Shown: positions 1 through 5,776, counted from the stretch's first letter. The stretch: 10,783 nucleotides of DNA from Bacteroidales bacterium UBA3764 (GCA_002371115.1 DFFY01000085.1:17502-28284), one strand, 5' to 3'. Program-made: numbers and translations. Notes: generated by a model not told the origin, from the letters alone.

Positions 1-44
1 TGCACACCATCAAGGCCGTGATGGTGGCCACGCTTGGAGAATAG
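1..44 (+). CDS. 3' end of an unidentified upstream gene (partial)
   Basis: The reading frame entering the window gives HTIKAVMVATLGE and stops at TAG 42-44. Only 13 complete codons are present, so the family cannot be read. The alternating polar/hydrophobic pattern would suit a final beta-strand. In some Bacteroidota the outer-membrane secretion protein PorV is encoded just upstream of cdd, but that is only a guess from context. It reads toward cdd with a 44-base gap. Confidence 0.5.
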   Translation, partial: HTIKAVMVATLGE

Positions 45-64
45 CAGAAAATTGCGTATCTTGC
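34..64 (+). promoter_or_regulatory. Weak candidate promoter for cdd
   Basis: TTG at 34-36 is followed after 20 bases by TATCTTGC at 57-64. The spacing matches the Bacteroidota -33/-7 arrangement, but the -7 box deviates from TAnnTTTG. It would start transcription about 20 bases before the cdd ATG and overlaps the end of the upstream gene. Co-transcription with that gene is an equally good explanation. Confidence 0.25.
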
Positions 65-88
65 AAAACTGGATAACGAACTAATACC

Positions 89-571
89 ATGAGTGAGTTA
101 CAATTAAACATCAAGTACGAGGAATTCGCTTCCGCGGCGGAGATGTCCCCGGACGATCAAAAACTGGTGGCCCTGGCCTTGGAATCCCAGAAAGGCTCCT
201 ATTCGCCCTATTCGCATTTCCAGGTGGGCGCGGCATTGAAGCTGGCAGACGGTACCATCGTCAAAGGAGCCAATCAGGAGAATGCCGCATACCCATCCGG
301 CCTGTGTGCGGAGCGTACGGCCCTGTTCTGGGCTGGTGCCAACTATCCGGACGTGCCATTGGACACGCTGGCCATCGCGGGAAGCGACCACGGCGTGCTG
401 TGTGAAAGTCCTGCCTCGCCCTGCGGCAGTTGCCGGCAGGTGATGGCGGAGTATCAAAAAAAGCATGGACGGCCCCTGAAGGTGATTCTTGTGGGTAGCA
501 AGCGCATCCGCAAGTTCCACAAGGTGGATGACCTGTTGCCGTTCATCTTCGACAGCCTGCACATGGATTAA
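89..571 (+). CDS. cdd: Cytidine deaminase
   Basis: Zinc-dependent hydrolytic deaminase of the pyrimidine salvage pathway, converting cytidine and deoxycytidine to uridine and deoxyuridine in the cytoplasm. The two signature motifs are intact: CAERTALF with the zinc ligand Cys73 and proton-shuttling Glu75, and PCGSCRQ with zinc ligands Cys112 and Cys115. The substrate-side segment SPYSHFQVGAAL (about 39-50) and the ENAAYPSG segment before the CAE motif are also present. At 160 residues it is slightly longer than the roughly 130-residue tetrameric form, with an N-terminal extension of the kind seen in Bacteroidota. The ATG at 89 is preceded by an AT-rich stretch without a Shine-Dalgarno, normal for this phylum. 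Its stop lies only 4 bases from the T-tract of the convergent SRP RNA gene, so read-through would make antisense SRP RNA. Confidence 0.95.
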   Translation: MSELQLNIKYEEFASAAEMSPDDQKLVALALESQKGSYSPYSHFQVGAALKLADGTIVKGANQENAAYPSGLCAERTALFWAGANYPDVPLDTLAIAGSDHGVLCESPASPCGSCRQVMAEYQKKHGRPLKVILVGSKRIRKFHKVDDLLPFIFDSLHMD

Positions 572-575
572 AACG

Positions 576-588
576 AAAAAAGGGAAAG
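576..588 (-). terminator. SRP RNA terminator (terminal helix plus U6)
   Basis: On the minus strand CTTTCCC (588-582) is followed directly by TTTTTT (581-576). The CTTTCCC arm pairs with the 5' end of the same RNA (GGGAAAG, 678-672). The terminal SRP helix plus the U-tract therefore has the form of an intrinsic terminator. Confidence 0.7.
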
Positions 589-678
589 CCCCTTACATCG
601 CACCGCTACAACCTCCTACCCTTGCTACATTCCTGTCCTGGGGGAATTCAGAGGGAGCTGGTCGTGTAAGACTTTCCC
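582..678 (-). ncRNA. ffs: Signal recognition particle RNA (small 4.5S type)
   Basis: RNA scaffold of the bacterial SRP, which binds Ffh and directs ribosomes making membrane or secreted proteins to FtsY. Read on the minus strand, the conserved domain IV core is complete: CAGG-ACA-GGAA-UGU-AGCA (plus-strand 623-640). This is a GGAA tetraloop closed by a 3-bp stem and flanked by the CAGG/AGCA symmetric loop that Ffh recognises. The RNA ends pair as GGGAAAG (678-672) with CUUUCCC (588-582), and the next segments CUUACA and UGUAAG also pair, giving one long hairpin of about 97 nt with no Alu domain. A consensus promoter lies immediately upstream and a U6 tract follows the 3' end. End positions are inferred from pairing and may be off by a few bases. 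Confidence 0.9.
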
Positions 679-683
679 GGGCA

Positions 684-714
684 CAAAGGTAGGAATTTTT
701 TTTTATGATTGCAA
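684..714 (-). promoter_or_regulatory. Consensus Bacteroidota promoter of the SRP RNA gene
   Basis: On the minus strand TTG (714-712) is followed after 20 bases by TACCTTTG (691-684), a perfect TAnnTTTG -7 box at standard spacing. Transcription should begin around 678-680, which agrees with the 5' end predicted from base pairing. The -33 element lies inside the first codons of the divergent gene starting at 705, and an A9 run sits between the two boxes. Confidence 0.85.
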
Positions 715-1895
715 TTTATACGCTAACTTCCAGCCTGCATGATGAGCAGTCTGTGGCCAAAATCAGCGACGCGTTCCTTTCCGGTATCTTTCCCAAGGGG
801 AAATACAGCTATAGAGGGGACGATTATACGGATTTTGGCAGCACCGGTTCTCTGGATGTCATTTACGTACGTACCGGCGGGGCAGAAGGCATCTTCAAGC
901 GGCTGCTTCCGGAGATGCTGGCCAAGGGCGTAACCCGCTATTATTTACTTACTTCCGGAAAAAGCAACTCGCTGGCCGCTTCGCTGGAAATCCTCTCCTA
1001 CCTGCAGCAGCAGGGCCTGAAGGGGGAGGTGCTTCACGGAACGCCGGAATACCTGAAAAAGCGGCTGCAACTGCTGGAGAAACTGGTCATGGCCCGGAGA
1101 AAATTGCATGGAACGCGGATTGGCGTAGTGGGGCAGCCCTCGGACTGGCTCATCGCCAGCCATGCCGACGCCACGGCCATCAGCGAAAAACTGGGTGCCC
1201 GCCTGGTGGAAATTCCCATGGAAGAGCTCCTGCAGGAGATAGCCAAGGCGCCTCAGGACCCTGCTCCTAAGGACCCCATGGCCGATGCCGTACGTGCCGC
1301 ATACCCCGGTGCCACACAGATTTATCATGCGCTGGAGGTGCTGGTGAAGCGCTATGAGCTGGGGGCGTTCACCCTCCGCTGTTTTGACCTGCTTACGGCC
1401 GTGGGCAACACCGGCTGCCTGGCGCTGGCCAAGTTCAATGCCGCCGGCATCCCGGCCTCCTGCGAGGGCGACGTCCCGGCGCTGCTCTCCATGATGATTG
1501 CCCAGGCCCTCACCGGAAAAACCGGCTTCCAGGCCAATCCGGCCCGTATCGACGCAGAAAGCGGCAAAATGCTTTTCGCGCACTGCACCGTGCCGTTCAA
1601 TATGGTACGCAGTTACAAGTGGGACACCCATTTTGAGTCCGGGATTGGCGTGGGTATCCACGGCGAGCTGCCGCAAGGCAAGGTCACTGTGTTCAAGGTT
1701 TCCGGTAAGTTGGACCGTATTTTTGTGGCGGAAGGGGAGCTCCAGTACAACCAGTACGAAGACAACCTCTGCCGTACGCAAGTGGCCCTGCAGCTCAAGC
1801 CGGAAGACGCCAGGTACTTCCTTACCCATCCCATCGGCAATCACCACATTATCCTGCCCGGTCATCACAAGGCTCTCCTGGAGGCGCTGTTATGA
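705..1895 (+). CDS. L-fucose isomerase-like family protein (COG2407)
   Basis: Resembles stand-alone proteins of the L-fucose/L-arabinose isomerase superfamily, which interconvert aldoses and ketoses using a divalent metal. The substrate of this branch is unknown to me. Visible features are a Rossmann-like N-terminal half with GVVGQPSDWLIAS (about 138-150), then AVGNTGCLALAKFN, then CEGDVPALLSMM with Cys253, Glu254 and Asp256, which are candidate metal or active-site residues. AHCTVPFN and HFESGIGVGIHGELPQGKVTVFKV follow near the C-terminus. At 396 residues it is shorter than classical FucI (about 590). The start is fixed by an in-frame TAG at 690-692; the ATG follows a run of nine T and has no Shine-Dalgarno. 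It overlaps the next gene by ATGA, suggesting translational coupling with the Fur-family regulator. I see no clear promoter of its own. Confidence 0.75.
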   Translation: MIAIYTLTSSLHDEQSVAKISDAFLSGIFPKGKYSYRGDDYTDFGSTGSLDVIYVRTGGAEGIFKRLLPEMLAKGVTRYYLLTSGKSNSLAASLEILSYLQQQGLKGEVLHGTPEYLKKRLQLLEKLVMARRKLHGTRIGVVGQPSDWLIASHADATAISEKLGARLVEIPMEELLQEIAKAPQDPAPKDPMADAVRAAYPGATQIYHALEVLVKRYELGAFTLRCFDLLTAVGNTGCLALAKFNAAGIPASCEGDVPALLSMMIAQALTGKTGFQANPARIDAESGKMLFAHCTVPFNMVRSYKWDTHFESGIGVGIHGELPQGKVTVFKVSGKLDRIFVAEGELQYNQYEDNLCRTQVALQLKPEDARYFLTHPIGNHHIILPGHHKALLEALL

Positions 1896-2293
1896 AGGTA
1901 GAGCACCTGATGGCGGAGCACGGCGTGAAGGTGACGGCCAACCGTCTCCTCATTGCGCGTGCGCTGGAGCAGGCCGGCCGTCCGCTTTCCATGATGGAGC
2001 TGGAGGCGCAGGTGGAGTCCATCGACAAAAGCAATGTGTTCCGCAGCCTCATGGCCTTCAAGGACGCCCATCTGGTGCATGTGCTGGACGGAGACCCCGT
2101 GCGGTACGAACTCTGCCACAGCCATCACCAGGACCACGACGATGACCTTCACGTGCATTTTTTCTGCGTGAAGTGCCATAAGACGTATTGCCTGGAGGAA
2201 ATCCCCGTTCCGCCGGTACAGGCTCCGGAAGGTTATCAGGTGCAGGAGGAAAGCTATTTACTCAGAGGGATTTGCCCGCAATGTGCCGGATAA
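1892..2293 (+). CDS. Fur-family metal-responsive transcriptional regulator
   Basis: Dimeric DNA-binding repressor family (Fur, Zur, PerR) controlling metal or peroxide responses. The N-terminal winged helix covers about residues 1-75; SNVFRSLMAF (47-56) corresponds to the recognition-helix segment TVYRTLxxF of typical members. The C-terminal part has the metal-rich hinge HSHHQDHDDDLHVHFFC (76-92), a CxxC pair at Cys92/Cys95 and a second at Cys128/Cys131, the usual structural zinc site. With 133 residues the length is slightly short but normal. The protein alone does not tell which metal it senses; the His/Asp-rich hinge would suit Fur or Zur. Its ATG overlaps the stop of the upstream isomerase-like gene. 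Its last 32 bases overlap the convergent tcdA-like gene, leaving no room for a separate terminator. Confidence 0.9.
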   Translation: MKVEHLMAEHGVKVTANRLLIARALEQAGRPLSMMELEAQVESIDKSNVFRSLMAFKDAHLVHVLDGDPVRYELCHSHHQDHDDDLHVHFFCVKCHKTYCLEEIPVPPVQAPEGYQVQEESYLLRGICPQCAG

Positions 2294-2984
2294 CCAGCCC
2301 GGCCAGCGTAAAGCCGAAGATGCCCGTGATGGGCGCCAGAGTGCCGTTGGCTATGGCCTTCCCCGGTCCCGGATCCAGTTCCGGTCCCCGGTTGGGCAGC
2401 ACCTCTTCATCATAAACGCACAAAAACTTTTTTGCAGGAAGGGTTCCGTTTTTACGGAGCCTTTTTCGTAATGCGGCGCCCAGCGGACAGCCGCGCACGG
2501 CAAAGAATTCCCCTACACGCACCTTCGTGGGGTCCATTTTGCAGGCGGCGCCCATGGAGGAGAAAAAGGCGCCCGGACAGGCGCTGGCCTCCAATATAAG
2601 GTTGGCTTTGTCTGTAAGCGAGTCTATCGCATCCACGATGGCATCGTAACTGCCCAGTTGAAAGTCGGCGCCCGCAGTATAGCGTTCCTGTAGGGCTTGG
2701 ATGCTGCATAAGGGGTTGATTTCCAGCAGTCTTTCGCGCAGGACTTCCACCTTGGGCCGCCCCACGGTCCGGGTGGTGGCGGGCAGCTGCCGGTTGATGT
2801 TGGTGACATCGACACAGTCCGGGTCAACGATGGTGAGATGGCCGATGCCGCTGCGCACGAGGGCTTCCGCGCACCAGCCGCCTACGCCGCCCACGCCGAA
2901 GAGGATGACGCGCGCCTGGGCGAGTTGCGCCAGGCCGTCGGCCCCAAGGAGCCTTTCTACGCGGGAGAGGGCGGGGGTGCTCAT
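2262..2984 (-). CDS. tcdA: tRNA threonylcarbamoyladenosine dehydratase (TcdA/ThiF E1-like)
   Basis: E1-like adenylating enzyme of the ThiF/MoeB superfamily. TcdA (formerly CsdL/YgdL) uses ATP to cyclise t6A37 of ANN-decoding tRNAs to ct6A in the cytoplasm. Residues seen: Arg11 in RVERLLG, the nucleotide-binding loop GVGGVGG (30-36), Asp54/Asp56, the NINRQ motif (62-66), Lys78 and DAID (118-121). The C-terminal half reads SSMGAACKMDPTKVRVG and later LAPITGIFGFTLAGLVI, typical of the TcdA branch rather than ThiF or MoeB. The length of 240 residues fits a TcdA without the C-terminal membrane tail described in some homologues. It is the last gene of a four-gene minus-strand operon: its ATG overlaps the stop of the pseudouridine synthase by ATGA, and its 3' end runs into fur. 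Confidence 0.9.
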   Translation of the reverse strand: MSTPALSRVERLLGADGLAQLAQARVILFGVGGVGGWCAEALVRSGIGHLTIVDPDCVDVTNINRQLPATTRTVGRPKVEVLRERLLEINPLCSIQALQERYTAGADFQLGSYDAIVDAIDSLTDKANLILEASACPGAFFSSMGAACKMDPTKVRVGEFFAVRGCPLGAALRKRLRKNGTLPAKKFLCVYDEEVLPNRGPELDPGPGKAIANGTLAPITGIFGFTLAGLVIRHIAGKSL

Positions 2985-3949
2985 CGCTCAAAACGGGCGA
3001 AAACCTCCGGAAGCGGAGAGGTGCAGCGCACCATCTTCTGGGTATAGGGGTTGCGGAACACCAGCGTATGGGCGTGCAGGGCCAGGCGTTTGACGGGATT
3101 AGACTCGGCGCCGTATTTGTCGTCGCCGGCCACCGGATGCCCGAGCTCTGCTGCATGGACGCGGATTTGGTTCTTGCGACCCGTTTCCAACTCAAATTCC
3201 ACCTCCGAGTAATATTTGGTGCGTTGGAGCACCTTGTAGTGCGTAATGGCCAGCTGCCCTTCTTTCACTTCCGTGTTAAAGGACTTCATTTTCAGGGACT
3301 TGGGACTCTCCACCAGCCAGCTTTGGATGGCGCCGGCATCCTTTTCCACCTTGCCTTCCAGCCAGGCTACATAGCGGCGCTCGGCCACCAGTTCCTTCCA
3401 TTTGCTCTGCAGGAGGTCCTTGGCACGCTCGTCCTTGGCAAAGACCACGGCGCCGGAAGTGCCTTTGTCCAGACGGTGCACAATCCACACCTTGGCGGTG
3501 CTGCGGTCCGGCGTTACCCCCGTGATGAGGTCTTCCTTGCGCTGCATGCGCTTGTTCACCTTCACGTAGGCGTTCAGCAGGGCATACAGCGTCTGTTCGC
3601 GGTGCCCGCTCTTGGCCTGGCTTCCCCGTGCCGATGACACGCTGAGCATCCCCGAGGGTTTATCGACCACCAGGTAATGCTCGTCCTCGAAGAGGATTTT
3701 CACGCCGGCCTTTTCCACGGCTTCGCGGGCGTCTTCCCGCGTGGCGCGGGCGATGGAAACGCCTTTGGGCAGGATTTCAATGCGGTCTCCTTTGTGCAGC
3801 GGGTGGTCGAAGGCGGTTTTTACCTCACCGTTCACCTGCACCTGGCCTTTGGACAGCATATTCTTTACGGACGTGCGGGACTGCTGGGGAAAGAGGCCGA
3901 AAAGGGTTTCCAGGAGGGCTCCCTCCTGCGGCGCTTTATAACTTGTCAT
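2981..3949 (-). CDS. RluA-family pseudouridine synthase with S4 domain
   Basis: Converts specific uridines in 23S rRNA or tRNA to pseudouridine. The N-terminal S4-like RNA-binding domain covers about residues 10-60 (SRTSVKNMLSKGQVQVNGEV, then HKGDRIEI). The catalytic domain begins near 85 with VDKPSGMLSV (95-104) and carries the hallmark HRLDKGTSG (158-166), with the catalytic aspartate at Asp161. The C-terminal GRKNQIRVHAAELGHPVAGDDKYG is the usual RluA/RluD signature. The 322 residues match S4-containing RluA proteins. The target site cannot be read from sequence; RluA, RluC and RluD subtypes are all possible. It overlaps the gene on either side by four bases (ATGA at 3946-3949 and 2981-2984), so the enzyme is translationally chained to the LRR protein upstream and to TcdA downstream. 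Confidence 0.92.
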   Translation of the reverse strand: MTSYKAPQEGALLETLFGLFPQQSRTSVKNMLSKGQVQVNGEVKTAFDHPLHKGDRIEILPKGVSIARATREDAREAVEKAGVKILFEDEHYLVVDKPSGMLSVSSARGSQAKSGHREQTLYALLNAYVKVNKRMQRKEDLITGVTPDRSTAKVWIVHRLDKGTSGAVVFAKDERAKDLLQSKWKELVAERRYVAWLEGKVEKDAGAIQSWLVESPKSLKMKSFNTEVKEGQLAITHYKVLQRTKYYSEVEFELETGRKNQIRVHAAELGHPVAGDDKYGAESNPVKRLALHAHTLVFRNPYTQKMVRCTSPLPEVFARFER

Positions 3950-4566
3950 ACTTCTTTCAATAATTTGTGTAAGTAATTTGGCAGCAATTCTTTAAAGTGC
4001 GTTTTGCTGCCGCGGGGAATGAGGATGGCCTCCAGCGATTCGCAGTCGTCAAAGGCATCTTCCCCAATGTATTCCAGCGCTTTGTTCAGCTTCACCTGAT
4101 ACAGGTTGATGCAGCCTTGGAAGGCGCGGGGGCCAATAGCCTGCATCTTGGCGGGAAGGGCTATTTTTTCCAGCTGCCAGCAGTCCACAAAGGCGCTTTC
4201 GCCTATATATAACAGGCCGGTGGGTAGCTTCACGTGGATAAGTTCGCCGCATTCCGCAAAGGCATTGGCGCCGATAATGGCGACAGAATTGGGTAGATGG
4301 ATTTTTTCCAGGTAAGACGAGCGGTCTTCCAGGGGAACATCTTCGCCAATCTTGCGGCCGGCCATATAGTCCTGGAAGGCAAAAACATTGTCGCAAATAA
4401 CCTCACAGCCGTCCTGTACCGTGATTTCGCCGGGAAAATTTTCCGCATCTAAGAGGCGCTTTCCGTCGGCAGAATAGCTGAGACAGTTTTCACCATCCCA
4501 GACGTCCCTGTCAAGTTCTTCCTGCGTGGGAACTGTGGGGACAGCCAGTAAATCTTGGAGGGTCAT
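3946..4566 (-). CDS. LRR_5 (BspA-type) leucine-rich repeat protein, no signal peptide
   Basis: The C-terminal half is four consecutive repeats of exactly 23 residues (91-113, 114-136, 137-159, 160-182), each of the form LPxxxxxIGxxAFxxCxxLxxIx. A capping segment IPRGSKTHFKELLP follows. This is the LRR_5 repeat of BspA-like proteins. Most BspA relatives are surface adhesins with signal peptides, but this one begins MTLQDLLAVPTVPTQEELDR and has neither a signal peptide nor a membrane segment, so a cytoplasmic protein-binding role is more likely. The first 90 residues match nothing I recognise. It starts 4 bases after the stop of the unknown 153-residue gene and overlaps the pseudouridine synthase gene by ATGA. 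No function can be assigned. Confidence 0.85.
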   Translation of the reverse strand: MTLQDLLAVPTVPTQEELDRDVWDGENCLSYSADGKRLLDAENFPGEITVQDGCEVICDNVFAFQDYMAGRKIGEDVPLEDRSSYLEKIHLPNSVAIIGANAFAECGELIHVKLPTGLLYIGESAFVDCWQLEKIALPAKMQAIGPRAFQGCINLYQVKLNKALEYIGEDAFDDCESLEAILIPRGSKTHFKELLPNYLHKLLKEV

Positions 4567-4570
4567 GGGC

Positions 4571-5032
4571 TTAGAAATTTTTCACAAAGTCGATGTCTTT
4601 CTTGAGCATCACTTTGGGTTCCATCTTGTAAACTTTCTGGAAAAGCTTGAACTGGTAAGCAGGGGAGAGATATACCCGGTGTTCATTTTTGCCCTTGCGC
4701 CACCATTTGTAGAAGGCGATAGGGTCTGTGTCATAGGGAATGCGGGCTTCGATTTCCGAGGTGTAACCGGGAAAGTCGATAATCATCTTGAGACCGGTGA
4801 TGCGCTTGTAATACTCGTAGTCCGCCCTTCTGAGTTTGGAAACCAGCGGCGCAAATACCTCAAACTGATCCACTTGCAGCACTTTTTCCTTCACAATCAT
4901 GCGGTGGATGCGCACGGGGTCTTTATGGAGCCATTCCGTCATGCTTAGCGTCACCGGTGTGCCGTCGCAGTCCAGTGTAAGCATATCTGACGAGAAGTAA
5001 ACCTTTTCGTTATCTAAAGGGAAAATGTCCAT
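4571..5032 (-). CDS. Hypothetical protein, first gene of the rlu-tcdA operon
   Basis: I do not recognise this 153-residue protein. It is soluble-looking, with no signal peptide or membrane helix, and is rich in charged and aromatic residues. Examples are the segments FYKWWRKGKNEHRVYLSPAYQ and KLRRADYEYYKRITGLKMIIDFPGYTSEIEARIPYD. No nucleotide-binding or metal motif is visible. It is the promoter-proximal gene of a minus-strand operon, starting about 20 bases downstream of a TAnnTTTG box, with a 4-base gap before the LRR_5 gene. The codon pattern and the tight gap support a real gene. A regulatory or scaffolding role with the LRR protein is conceivable but unsupported. Confidence 0.8.
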   Translation of the reverse strand: MDIFPLDNEKVYFSSDMLTLDCDGTPVTLSMTEWLHKDPVRIHRMIVKEKVLQVDQFEVFAPLVSKLRRADYEYYKRITGLKMIIDFPGYTSEIEARIPYDTDPIAFYKWWRKGKNEHRVYLSPAYQFKLFQKVYKMEPKVMLKKDIDFVKNF

Positions 5033-5052
5033 AAATATTTAACCTCTGAGTG

Positions 5053-5060
5053 CAAATATA
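5053..5060 (-). promoter_or_regulatory. -7 box of the minus-strand four-gene operon
   Basis: On the minus strand TATATTTG (5060-5053) matches TAnnTTTG exactly. The expected start is near 5047, giving a short leader of about 15 bases before the ATG at 5032. The region 5061-5092 is almost pure A/T. I see no good TTG -33 element at the standard distance, only TTCG-like sequence further up. Confidence 0.6.
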
Positions 5061-5092
5061 ATAAAAAATTTTCTTTTTTCTGCGAATTTTTT

Positions 5093-5100
5093 TAACTTTG
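5093..5100 (+). promoter_or_regulatory. -7 box of the DUF4332 gene
   Basis: TAACTTTG at 5093-5100 matches TAnnTTTG exactly. Transcription would begin near 5105, leaving a leader of about 38 bases that is A-rich just before the ATG at 5143. Only a T-rich stretch, not TTG, occurs at the -33 distance. Its centre lies about 40 bases from the divergent -7 box at 5053-5060. Confidence 0.6.
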
Positions 5101-5142
5101 GGTTGCGAAACAAACACATTAACCTTATAAACTAAAGTAACC

Positions 5143-5550
5143 ATGGCTTACAAAATTATTGACATTCAGGGAATTGGCCCTGTTTATGCAGAAAAACTCA
5201 TCGCTGCCGGCATCGAAACCGACAAACAGTTGCTGGCTGCCGGCGCCACTGCCAAGGGCCGCAAGGAACTGGAAGAGAAAACCGGTATCCGTGGAGACCT
5301 CATCCTCACTTGGGTGAATCACGCAGACCTGTTCCGTGTCAAGGGTGTAGGCCCTCAGTTCGCAGAGCTGCTGGAAGCCGCCGGTGTAGATACCGTCAAG
5401 GAACTCCGCAACCGCAATGCCGCCAACCTCGCTGCCAAAATGCTGGAAGTGAACGAGGCCAAGCACCTGTGCAAGCGCACCCCTGTGGAGAAGGAAATCC
5501 AGAAGTACATCGACGCCGCCAAGGCCCTGGAGCCGGTAGTTACTTACTAG
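5143..5550 (+). CDS. DUF4332 domain protein (tandem helix-hairpin-helix)
   Basis: Small 135-residue protein of the DUF4332 family. It contains two helix-hairpin-helix-like units: IQGIGPVYAEKLIAAGI (8-24, hairpin GIG at 10-12) and VKGVGPQFAELLEAAGV (66-82, hairpin GVG at 68-70). Each is followed by helical segments, LLAAGATAKGRKELEEKTGI after the first and TVKELRNRNAANLAAKM after the second. HhH units usually contact the nucleic-acid backbone without sequence specificity, so DNA or RNA binding is a reasonable inference. The family has no assigned function that I know of. It is a single-gene unit: divergent promoter in front, strong hairpin terminator 21 bases after the stop. The ATG at 5143 follows an A-rich leader; no upstream in-frame start is competitive. 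Confidence 0.88.
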   Translation: MAYKIIDIQGIGPVYAEKLIAAGIETDKQLLAAGATAKGRKELEEKTGIRGDLILTWVNHADLFRVKGVGPQFAELLEAAGVDTVKELRNRNAANLAAKMLEVNEAKHLCKRTPVEKEIQKYIDAAKALEPVVTY

Positions 5551-5571
5551 TTCTTACGGACTGCAAGCGTT

Positions 5572-5607
5572 TTCCCCGACCATGCCCCGTGCATGGCCGG
5601 GGAATTT
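5572..5607 (+). terminator. Strong hairpin terminator after the DUF4332 gene
   Basis: TTCCCCG (5572-5578) pairs with CGGGGAA (5598-5604), and CCATGC (5580-5585) pairs with GCATGG (5591-5596). One A/C mismatch separates the two helices and the loop is CCCGT. This gives 13 pairs and a 5-base loop. Only a short T3 follows (5605-5607), so termination may be imperfect, but the stem is very stable and correctly placed. Confidence 0.75.
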
Positions 5608-5720
5608 GTCATACCGAGGCCGCAGGCCGAGTGTATCTCCCGCCGCGAAGGCTGGGGCACCCTGCGGGGGAACTCCGTTCCGCTGCGCTCCACTCCGGCC
5701 TTCCCACTGCTGGTTCGTAA
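5607..5720 (+). repeat. GC-rich palindromic intergenic repeat-like element
   Basis: Directly after the terminator comes TGTCATACC...GTATCT (5607-5638) enclosing GGCC-GCA-GGCC. The same outer frame appears after the terminator at 10741-10767. Further on, GAAGGCTGG (5647-5655) and CCGGCCTTC (about 5694-5702) form nine pairs with one G-U around a GC-rich interior. Orientation is arbitrary. The layout resembles dispersed extragenic palindromic repeats, but only two related copies are visible here. Reading frames across it look spurious. Confidence 0.45.
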
Positions 5721-5747
5721 TTTGCTGTTACACAGTTAATTACGCAA

Positions 5748-5776
5748 AATCCTCTGCGCAAAAAGAGCCGAGGATT
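5748..5776. repeat. 7-bp inverted repeat in the intergenic region
   Basis: AATCCTC (5748-5754) and GAGGATT (5770-5776) are perfect inverted copies separated by 15 bases. No T-tract follows on either strand. It could be an operator, a weak transcript hairpin or chance. Confidence 0.3.

Noticed and set aside
489..692. Plus-strand open frame of 67 codons across the cdd 3' end and the following gap
   Set aside because: It overlaps cdd out of frame and then runs antisense through the SRP RNA; low-complexity Ser/Thr-rich product with no family resemblance.
590..693. Possible 6S-like or other plus-strand structured RNA
   Set aside because: The fold is similar on both strands because it is a hairpin, but the SRP core sequence, the consensus promoter and the U-tract all point to the minus strand.
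945..1868. Long minus-strand open frame of 307 codons opposite the isomerase-like gene
   Set aside because: It is a shadow of the GC-rich coding strand; the product resembles no family and the plus-strand protein is clearly real.
2701..3093. Plus-strand open frame opposite tcdA and the pseudouridine synthase
   Set aside because: Both minus-strand proteins have intact catalytic motifs; this frame gives an Arg/Pro/Ser-rich product typical of antisense frames.
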